Assembly: GCA_003242895.1 (NCBI GenBank)
Contig: QKMY01000031.1
Span: 46,942 to 110,941, forward strand
Origin: Candidatus Margulisiibacteriota bacterium
GTDB taxonomy: Bacteria > Margulisbacteria > Riflemargulisbacteria > GWF2-39-127
Direction of reading: 5' to 3'
Length of the DNA stretch: 64,000 nt
Position numbers and translations under genes: made by a program
Notes under the pieces: generated by a model
Database searches by the model: none
Seen by the model: only the letters and a program-made list of their open reading frames with translations
What the model was told of the DNA's origin: nothing
Shown here: positions 42,797 through 48,653 of the stretch, in pieces
Position numbering within the stretch: the first letter of the stretch is position 1
Layout: each line of letters starts with the position of its first letter

Positions 42797-42824
42797 ATTG
42801 TACCACGATGTAACACAAAGTAAA
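42797..42824 (-). promoter_or_regulatory. Promoter candidate of the RHH/ParE operon
   Basis: On the minus strand TTTACT (42819-42824) and TACAAT (42797-42802) are 16 bp apart, with TGG just before the -10 box (extended -10). It lies about 25 bp upstream of the antitoxin start and its AAAGGAG. Confidence 0.5.
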
Positions 42825-42870
42825 CTATTATTCGTCAAATAACTATAATAAATAATTAAGGTTTTTTCTG

Positions 42871-42891
42871 TATACTACAGTGTATAGTATA
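42871..42891. promoter_or_regulatory. Inverted repeat, possible operator between the two TA operons
   Basis: TATACTA (42871-42877) and TAGTATA (42885-42891) form a 7-bp inverted repeat between the divergent toxin-antitoxin operons. Such repeats are normal binding sites for antitoxin repressors, but which operon it serves is unknown. Confidence 0.4.
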
Positions 42892-42923
42892 AATTGGAGT
42901 CGCGTATTATTCTTCACAAATGT

Positions 42924-42947
42924 ACATTTACTGAAATGTGGTATAAT
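42924..42947 (+). promoter_or_regulatory. Operator and -10 box of the RelB/YafQ operon
   Basis: ACATTT (42924-42929) and AAATGT (42934-42939) form an inverted repeat that ends two bases before TATAAT (42942-42947). A repressor bound here would block the promoter. GAGAGGTGA follows as ribosome site for the ATG at 42969. Confidence 0.5.
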
Positions 42948-42968
42948 AGGCTGAGAGGTGATATATAT

Positions 42969-43235
42969 ATGAGTAGCCATGTTATTAAAAAAGATCGATT
43001 GAGTATAGATGTGCTTCCGGAAATGCATAAAAAAATTAAGGTTTTTGCTGCATACCAAGGGAAATCAATTAGAGAGTATGTCCTGGAATCGATAAAAGAT
43101 CGAATTAAACGAGATGCACAAAGCAAAAACATTCCAAACGAAGCTACAATACAAACTTTTGAAGATACAGACAACGGAAAAAATATTATAGAAGCAAAAA
43201 GCATTGACGATTTATTTAACCAGTTAGGTATTTAG
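42969..43235 (+). CDS. RelB/DinJ-like antitoxin
   Basis: 88 residues. SIDVLPEMHKKIKVFAAYQGKSIREYVLESIKDRIK is a ribbon-helix-helix type N-terminus, followed by an acidic tail with IEAKSIDDLFNQLGI. The open frame begins at 42894 but ATG 42969 has AGAGGTGA about 7 bases upstream and lies downstream of a -10 box, so I chose it. Toxin gene starts 3 bp after the stop. A 102-bp piece of this gene (43066-43167) is repeated exactly at 44670-44771. Confidence 0.84.
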   Translation: MSSHVIKKDRLSIDVLPEMHKKIKVFAAYQGKSIREYVLESIKDRIKRDAQSKNIPNEATIQTFEDTDNGKNIIEAKSIDDLFNQLGI

Positions 43236-43238
43236 CGA

Positions 43239-43508
43239 ATGCTAAAAATACATTATACAAAGCATTTTGAAAAAGATTTTAAAAAAGCTAAACAATTCAA
43301 AATCAAAATTGAAAAACTTAAAGAGGTTATTAGTTTATTGGTAAATGAAGCTCAATTACCTGAAAAATATAAAGATCACAAATTGACCGGTAATTATAAA
43401 AATCGACGGGAATGTCATATTGAACCGGACTGGCTATTAATTTATAAAGTCGAAAACGATCAAATTATTTTCGAGCGTATCGGTTCTCATTCTGAGCTTT
43501 TCAAATAG
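43239..43508 (+). CDS. YafQ-type mRNA interferase toxin
   Basis: 89 residues: KIHYTKHFEKDFKKAKQF, LPEKYKDHKLTGNYKNRRECHIEPDWLLIYKV and FERIGSHSELF. The H-I-E-P-D-W-L-L-I-Y and G-S-H-S-E-L-F motifs are those of YafQ, including the catalytic His. It cleaves mRNA on the ribosome in studied members. Tandem with its antitoxin, 3 bp apart. A 40-bp internal piece is duplicated at 44771-44810. Ends in a likely terminator. Confidence 0.88.
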   Translation: MLKIHYTKHFEKDFKKAKQFKIKIEKLKEVISLLVNEAQLPEKYKDHKLTGNYKNRRECHIEPDWLLIYKVENDQIIFERIGSHSELFK

Positions 43509-43535
43509 GCATAGCTTGCCTTATTGCAGTTTTTT
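43504..43535 (+). terminator. Probable rho-independent terminator after yafQ
   Basis: AATAGGCA (43504-43511) can pair with TGCCTTATT (43517-43525) across a TAGCT loop with one bulge, and six T residues follow at 43530-43535. It overlaps the yafQ stop codon region. Confidence 0.45.
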
Positions 43536-43650
43536 GTTCCATTACTACACAGACCCCAATACCGGTAGCAGAATTTGTCTCGGCATTACCGGCGAAGCAT
43601 GGTGGGAAAGTATATTGGGATATAGGACATTCATTGACATAGGGAAATAA

Positions 43651-43944
43651 ATGTCATATAACTGGTTTATGTGGGAAGTACGATTAACAAAGAGAGCTAA
43701 TGAGAAGAAAAACAAGCTTCCGATTAAGGTACAAGGGTTACTGTTAACTTTATTACAAGAAATAAAATATGATGGTCCATATAGGCATAACTGGAAAAAT
43801 TTCGGCAAATTAGAAGATAACAAATATCACTGCCACATAAAAAAGGGAAATCCTACATACGTTGTGTGTTGGGAAATAATAGATAAAATCATTCAAATAA
43901 CGGAGGTGTATTATGTTGGAACACATGAAAAAGCCCCATACTGA
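43651..43944 (+). CDS. RelE/HigB-like toxin
   Basis: 97 residues: WEVRLTKRANEKKNKLPIKVQGLL, then DGPYRHNWKNFGKLEDNKYHCHIKKGNPTYVVCWEI and IIQITEVYYVGTHEKAPY. The fold-defining strands and the final VYYVGTHE-x-A-P-Y are typical of small RelE-superfamily cytotoxins that pair with a downstream Xre antitoxin. AGGGA precedes ATG 43651; an inner ATG at 43669 is a possible alternative. The Xre gene begins inside this gene (32-bp overlap). Confidence 0.82.
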   Translation: MSYNWFMWEVRLTKRANEKKNKLPIKVQGLLLTLLQEIKYDGPYRHNWKNFGKLEDNKYHCHIKKGNPTYVVCWEIIDKIIQITEVYYVGTHEKAPY

Positions 43945-44365
43945 AAACTCAGAACAGTTATATCCAAGTTTGGCTTTTAGATTTCACGATAAAACTTTCG
44001 TTTTAAAAAATGTTACGGACGAAGATATTCAGCCAATAAAAGACGCTATAGAAAAGGTTGTAAGTCAGTTGCCAGAGCAAAAAAAAGAAGTTGAAGAGGA
44101 TTTTATATCCTTAGATGATGCTTTTGTAGACTTGCTCGAAAAAGTCGGGGGAGAACCTGCGTATCGAAAGGCGGCCTTAATAATTAAGTCTTGTCGTACT
44201 GAATATAGAATAAGCCAGAAAAAATTAGCTGAATTATTAGGGACAGAGCAATCGTATATTTCTAAAATGGAAAGGGCAAAAATCCCTGTAGGAAAAAGGT
44301 CAGCTCAAAAATTGAGCAAAATATTCAATAAGAGCTATAAAATTTTTATGACCGATCTACCCTGA
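43913..44365 (+). CDS. Xre-family antitoxin
   Basis: 150 residues. The first 60 form a separate region (LYPSLAFRFHDKTFVLKNVTDEDI); the helix-turn-helix lies at about residues 100-145 (YRISQKKLAELLGTEQSYISKMERAKI). The toxin-first order with an overlapping Xre gene is the HigBA-like layout. It should repress its own operon. An 89-bp piece (43954-44042) recurs at 44811-44899 with a stop created by one substitution. Confidence 0.85.
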   Translation: MLEHMKKPHTENSEQLYPSLAFRFHDKTFVLKNVTDEDIQPIKDAIEKVVSQLPEQKKEVEEDFISLDDAFVDLLEKVGGEPAYRKAALIIKSCRTEYRISQKKLAELLGTEQSYISKMERAKIPVGKRSAQKLSKIFNKSYKIFMTDLP

Positions 44366-44391
44366 AATGATAAAAAGTTTTCACAATGAAG

Positions 44392-44669
44392 TGTTAACAA
44401 AGCATATTTGGAGCAGAACAAACTAAAGGTCAGTATGCTCGGCAGAGGTTATGCCTGTCTGGATACAGGGACACACGAGAGCCTGATTGACCCGGTTCTT
44501 TTGTGAAAACCATTTAAGACAGACAAGGGGTCTGAAAATGGCATGTATTGAAGAGATCGCTTATGAGAACGGGTGGATTACACAATCCCAACTGGAACTG
44601 CTGGCACAGGGCCTAATCAAGAACCAGTATGGTCAGTATCTTATGAGTATAGTTAGCCGGAAGGGACCT
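44392..44669 (+). pseudogene. Duplicated 3' third of rfbA
   Basis: Nearly identical to the end of rfbA (41949-42225): the same codons for [20 protein letters not shown] and [18 protein letters not shown], with a handful of substitutions and single-base indels (for example a lost base in GACGCCGG and an extra G in the run ACAAGGGG) that break the frame. It starts directly after the Xre gene. No start, no N-terminal domain; not functional. The high identity means the duplication is recent or was homogenised. Confidence 0.9.
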
Positions 44670-44899
44670 CAATTAGAGAGTATGTCCTGGAATCGATAAA
44701 AGATCGAATTAAACGAGATGCACAAAGCAAAAACATTCCAAACGAAGCTACAATACAAACTTTTGAAGATAAAAAAGCTAAACAATTCAAAATCAAAATT
44801 GAAAAACTTAACAGTTATATCCAAGTTTGGCTTTTAGATTTCACGATAAAACTTTCGTTTTAAAAAATGTTACGGACTAAGATATTCAGCCAATAAAAT
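44670..44899 (+). pseudogene. Mosaic of fragments of the RelB, YafQ and Xre genes
   Basis: Three exact or near-exact pieces are joined end to end in their original order: 44670-44771 equals 43066-43167 (RelB), 44771-44810 equals 43281-43320 (YafQ), and 44811-44899 matches 43954-44042 (Xre, one G-to-T change making a stop). The joints fall in short A-rich stretches. With the rfbA piece before it, this is a collapsed second copy of the whole rfbA/toxin-antitoxin block; the ParE/RHH pair and the second toxin have been lost. Confidence 0.88.
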
Positions 44900-44900
44900 A

Positions 44901-44957
44901 GATTGATCCGGAGTGGTATGGTGTTGTCTAATTCGATTCGCGGCATCGAGAACTTAG
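44901..44957 (+). pseudogene. Divergent fragment of an rfbA-like gene
   Basis: GATTGATCCGGAGTGGTATGG and the following bases parallel the rfbA region for [15 protein letters not shown] (about 41769-41815), but with many more differences than the adjacent copies and an in-frame stop. It must come from an older duplicate or another nucleotidyltransferase. The rest of the 44366-45081 gap shows no further genes. Confidence 0.5.
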
Positions 44958-45035
44958 ATAATTACATTGTATTCGCAATATCTCCAATAACAATAGAGGA
45001 TGTTCCTATTAATGCTCCACTACTAATGGATAGTA

Positions 45036-45044
45036 TGCTATAAT
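45036..45044 (+). promoter_or_regulatory. Extended -10 promoter candidate for the DUF4143 ATPase gene
   Basis: TGC followed by TATAAT (45039-45044), 37 bp upstream of the ATG at 45082. No -35 box is convincing, as is common for extended -10 promoters. Confidence 0.4.
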
Positions 45045-45081
45045 AATTTTAAACACACCAAAATATAATAAGGTAAGATAA

Positions 45082-46344
45082 ATGAATAGAGAGCAATTGA
45101 CCGAGGTCATAAAAGATCAAATGACTATGCGTTGGAAAGAATCTTATATTCCAAGAAATGCATTTTCACGAATAGATAGTCTTAAGACCATTTCCAGTGT
45201 CATTATAATATCTGGAGTAAGACGTTGTGGAAAATCAACTTTTTTACAGCAAATACGAAATAGTGAAACAAAACAAGATTATTATATGAATTTTGATGAT
45301 GAGAGGCTTATTAATTTTTCCGTTGAAGATTTCCAGAAATTATATGAGTTATTTATAGAAATGTATGGAGAACAGCAGGTTTTTTATTTTGATGAGATTC
45401 AGAATATTCCCGGATGGGAACGGTTTGTTAGACGATTACATGATCAAGGAAATAAACTCTATATTACAGGCTCATATGCTTCCATGCTAAGCCGTGAGTT
45501 GGGGACTCACTTAACAGGCCGTTTTGTTCAGATTGAGTTATATCCTTTTTCTTTTGGAGAATATCTTCTTAATAAAAAAATAAGTCATGATATTAAATTC
45601 TTAGGAACAAAAGATAAGGCAGTTTATAAACGTAATTTTAATGACTATTTTGTTTCCGGTGGTATTCCTGAATACATTCAATCCTACGAAAGAAAATATC
45701 TAAAAACTATGTACGAAAGTATACTGTACCGTGATATTGTCGCCAGGTATAAAATAACCAGGGATCATGAATTAAAAGAACTGGTGTATTTTTGTGCAAG
45801 TAATGTAAGTAAAGAGATATCCTACAACTCGCTTAAGAAAATTATAGGAGTGAATAGCCAGACGACAGTTAAAGATTATTTAAGTTATCTTGAGAATGCT
45901 TATCTACTATTTTTGTTGCCAAGATATGATTATTCTGTTAAACGACAAATACTAGCACCAAAAAAAATATATATTATCGATAATGCGCTAGCTTTGCAGT
46001 TAGGCACAAGAAATTCACCCGATCAAGGTCGGTTGTTAGAAAATCTTGTTTTTATTCAATTAAAGAGATCTGAGCAAGAAATATACTATTATTCAGGCAA
46101 ACGGGAATGCGACTTTGTAATAAAAGAAGGTAATCGTATTATACATGCAATTCAGGTGACTTTATCTCTTGAGAATGAAGAAACCAGTCAAAGAGAGATT
46201 AATGGCCTTATTGAGGCTATGAAGACATATGGGCTGGCTACCGGTCTAATATTGACGGAAGATGAAGAGGACGAGATCACGGTGAATACTTATAAAATCA
46301 CTATTTTACCAGTATGGAAATGGTTGTTGCAGAATTGGAAATAG
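45082..46344 (+). CDS. AAA-family ATPase with DUF4143 domain
   Basis: 420 residues. Walker A is VIIISGVRRCGKSTFLQQI (about 38-56), Walker B FYFDEIQNIPGWERFV, sensor-like LYITGSYASMLSRELGTHLTGR. The C-terminal DUF4143 part includes FNDYFVSGGIPEYI and IYIIDNALALQLG, then ECDFVIKEGNRIIHAIQV, a PD-(D/E)XK-like nuclease core. The family is widespread in accessory regions and its biochemistry is unclear. Complete in length. It is followed by a decayed copy of the 5' end of the aminotransferase gene at 56185. Confidence 0.88.
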   Translation: MNREQLTEVIKDQMTMRWKESYIPRNAFSRIDSLKTISSVIIISGVRRCGKSTFLQQIRNSETKQDYYMNFDDERLINFSVEDFQKLYELFIEMYGEQQVFYFDEIQNIPGWERFVRRLHDQGNKLYITGSYASMLSRELGTHLTGRFVQIELYPFSFGEYLLNKKISHDIKFLGTKDKAVYKRNFNDYFVSGGIPEYIQSYERKYLKTMYESILYRDIVARYKITRDHELKELVYFCASNVSKEISYNSLKKIIGVNSQTTVKDYLSYLENAYLLFLLPRYDYSVKRQILAPKKIYIIDNALALQLGTRNSPDQGRLLENLVFIQLKRSEQEIYYYSGKRECDFVIKEGNRIIHAIQVTLSLENEETSQREINGLIEAMKTYGLATGLILTEDEEDEITVNTYKITILPVWKWLLQNWK

Positions 46345-46410
46345 TTTATTGTGCAAGGTTTCCTCGAAAATTGTCATAATATCCTGGTCACCCACCGATT
46401 TATCATGCAC

Positions 46411-46580
46411 CCAATAAAATTCCACTGGTGCAATAAGCAAAAAAAATATAAAATGTTAAATGCGCAGGAAAGCTATTACGCTTATGTTGGTATCTCTAAG
46501 AAATTAACAAATAATATTTATAGAATGGATACAAAATGATCCCTTTTTATAAAGCACATATTACCGATGATGAAATAAAA
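46411..46580 (+). pseudogene. Decayed copy of the promoter and start of the 56185 aminotransferase gene
   Basis: 46411-46456 (AATAAAATTCC.CTGGT..AATAAG, then AAAAATATAAAAT) matches 56060-56105, and 46525-46579 (GATACAAAATGATCCCTTT..TAAAGCACATATTAC) matches 56169-56225, including the codons for MIPF-K-A-H-I-T-D-D-E-I. The middle is poorly conserved, the -10 box TATAAT has changed to GCAATA, and the coding match ends after about 14 codons. The 260-bp gap 46345-46605 contains only this. An open frame at 46351-46539 crosses it and is not a gene. Confidence 0.75.
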
Positions 46581-46605
46581 AATATTACAGGAAAAGGAGA
46601 TAAAA

Positions 46606-47625
46606 ATGGCGAAAGAAATTACAGTAAAAAGCACTAAAAATGAAGTAATGGATGCATATAATGAGCTGTTGGAAAAAGTAAAAAACCAAAAAGTCATTGA
46701 TGTTAAAACTGAAAAGATCAAGGAAGAAGACAAAGAAATTATCAAAAATGCCACCTCCTTATCATCAGAAAAAATCATAAAAGGATTAGCAGAAAACAAA
46801 CTCGAAATAGCCAAATATTTTGATACATTAGAAGACCGACTGGTGAACGAATCCAAGAAATTAAGTGACCTTCAACATGCAATAGAAATAGAGAAAAAAT
46901 ATTTGGAAGAAATCTATCAGATAAAAACCAATGTTGATAGCTTAGAAGCCCTGTTCCGTGCACAAAAAGAAAAAAAAGAAACATTCGAAGCGGAGATTGA
47001 AGAGAAAAAAGCGTTGTTTGATAATGACCTTTCACAAAAAAAACAGCAATGGAAAAAAGAGCAAGACGACTACGAGAATGCAAAAAAAGAAAAAGAATCT
47101 CTAACAAAAAAAGAGCGAGAGCGAGAGGAAGAAGAATTTAACTATAACCTCCAGTTGAAAAGGAAAAAAGAGAAAGATGAATATGAGGCAAAAAAGGCAA
47201 CACTGGAAAAAGAATTAATCCAGAAAAAAGAACAAGTCGAGAAACAGCTATCCGACAGAGAGTCATTTATAGCCGGAAAAGAACAGGACTTAGTATCCTT
47301 GAAAGATCAAGTTGAACAGTTCCCGATCCGTTTAGATCAAGCCATTAAAGACACCGAGAAAAATACCCTCGAAAAAATAGAACTAAAATATAAACATAAC
47401 GCCGAACTCTCTGCAAAAGAGATAGAAGGCGAAAGGAAGTTGAATAAACAACAGATAGTTTCCCTCGAAGCCAAAATTAAGGAACAGGATGAAGTAATAA
47501 AGCAGTTACGTCAAAAAACTGATGAATGCGGGATACAAGTACAGAACATCGCAGTGAAAGCAATAGAAGGTGCATCGGCTCAGCGCGTCTATAGGTCCGT
47601 TCAGGAAAAAACAGGAGAACAATAA
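46606..47625 (+). CDS. Long coiled-coil protein of unknown function
   Basis: 339 residues, very rich in Lys and Glu, with continuous heptad character from about residue 65 to 310. The N-terminus MAKEITVKSTKNEVMDAYNELLEKVK recurs in hypothetical coiled-coil proteins, and the C-terminus ends with VQNIAVKAIEGASAQRVY. No membrane segment and no signal peptide. A ribosome site AAAGGAG lies ahead of the ATG. It may be a structural or scaffold protein; nothing ties it to its neighbours. Similar proteins are mostly annotated as hypothetical. Confidence 0.75.
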   Translation: MAKEITVKSTKNEVMDAYNELLEKVKNQKVIDVKTEKIKEEDKEIIKNATSLSSEKIIKGLAENKLEIAKYFDTLEDRLVNESKKLSDLQHAIEIEKKYLEEIYQIKTNVDSLEALFRAQKEKKETFEAEIEEKKALFDNDLSQKKQQWKKEQDDYENAKKEKESLTKKEREREEEEFNYNLQLKRKKEKDEYEAKKATLEKELIQKKEQVEKQLSDRESFIAGKEQDLVSLKDQVEQFPIRLDQAIKDTEKNTLEKIELKYKHNAELSAKEIEGERKLNKQQIVSLEAKIKEQDEVIKQLRQKTDECGIQVQNIAVKAIEGASAQRVYRSVQEKTGEQ

Positions 47626-47712
47626 AACTCATAATCAAGTATTTAATGTCGATGGATAATATATTTTGCAGGAATGCAGGAATCTACAATATATAGAATA
47701 TATGAGGTTGAT

Positions 47713-47997
47713 ATGGTAAGATTAAGCGAATATGAGATCCATTCAATTAAAGAAGTGATTTATGCTTATGATAAGATGGCTCGGGTTTATCTCTTCGGTT
47801 CCAGGACAGATGTTACTAAAAAAGGCGGAGATATAGATTTACTAGTTATTTCGGAAGTTATTCCTAAGAATAGCAAGAGGCAGATACTCCTGGCATTGTA
47901 CAGTAAGCTAGGCGAACAAAAAATTGATTTAATAATTGATAAAGATTTTAATAGGCCGTTTGTAAAAATAGCATTAGAGAGTGGGATTTTATTATAA
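47713..47997 (+). CDS. MNT-type nucleotidyltransferase (module E)
   Basis: 94 residues: RVYLFGSRTDVTKKGGDIDLLVISE gives the GS and D-x-D motifs (residues about 24-45), and KIDLIIDKDFNRPF the third acidic strand. The frame is open from 47674, but ATG 47713 has GAGG upstream and starts like relatives. The HEPN partner follows 18 bp after the stop, without the 29-bp overlap seen in modules A, C and D, so this pair belongs to another subgroup. Confidence 0.83.
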   Translation: MVRLSEYEIHSIKEVIYAYDKMARVYLFGSRTDVTKKGGDIDLLVISEVIPKNSKRQILLALYSKLGEQKIDLIIDKDFNRPFVKIALESGILL

Positions 47998-48015
47998 TCT
48001 TTTTGAGGGTATTTG

Positions 48016-48465
48016 ATGAAGAACAACAGTGATTTATTAGCCCTATTAAATGAAGAATTATCTATTCTTGATAATTCGGTAAACGTATTGAACTATTCCT
48101 ATAATAAATGCTTAACAATCGGTATTAAAGAGAAATATCAACCTGCTGAATTAGAGAGCTTTGAGTCCTTGACCGGTAGGTTTTCGCGCTTGAGTGACAT
48201 TATTATTCAAAAAATATTTAGATTGTTGGATTCGTTGGAACTGGAAAGCAGCGGTACTATCATTGATCGCCTGAATAGAGCTGAAAAGCGAGGCTTAATA
48301 GCATCAGCTGAAACTTATAAACAAATAAGATTCTTGCGCAATTCGATTGCACACGAGTATGTCCAGGAAGTAATCGAAGATATATTCGCTGAAGTGCTTA
48401 AATATGTGCCTGATCTGCTTTATACTGTCGAGAGAATAAAAACTTATGCAAAAAAACTAATCTGA
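48016..48465 (+). CDS. HEPN-domain protein with R-x4-H-x-Y motif (module E)
   Basis: 149 residues, all helical. FRLLDSLELESSGTIIDRLNRAEKRGLI followed by FLRNSIAHEYV contains R-N-S-I-A-H-E-Y, matching the R-x4-H-x-Y signature of HepT-like HEPN ribonucleases in which the Tyr is AMPylated by the partner. ATG 48016, preceded by a TTG, has GAGGG upstream. Intact. Probably the toxin of a MNT/HEPN pair, between the coiled-coil gene and the SNF2 helicase. Confidence 0.83.
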   Translation: MKNNSDLLALLNEELSILDNSVNVLNYSYNKCLTIGIKEKYQPAELESFESLTGRFSRLSDIIIQKIFRLLDSLELESSGTIIDRLNRAEKRGLIASAETYKQIRFLRNSIAHEYVQEVIEDIFAEVLKYVPDLLYTVERIKTYAKKLI

Positions 48466-48653
48466 AAAATTATGTTGAAATTGATAGAATTGACCGTTTA
48501 AGAAGTTAATAATCAGAAACAAAACGTGGCATGAGTGAACCCAGAGCTTAAAGGCATACTAAAAGATTCCTGCATCATGCGATAAAAAACTATTAATTAA
48601 CTATATAAAGTATATAGAAAATATACTCAAAATATAAGATAAATACAACCAAA

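Noticed and set aside
44487..44699. 70-residue open frame with an RfbA-like C-terminus
   Set aside because: It is just the duplicated 3' end of rfbA fused to a RelB fragment; no start signal and no N-terminal domain.
46351..46539. 62-residue open frame after the DUF4143 gene
   Set aside because: No ribosome site, no family, and it overlaps the decayed copy of the 56185 promoter region.
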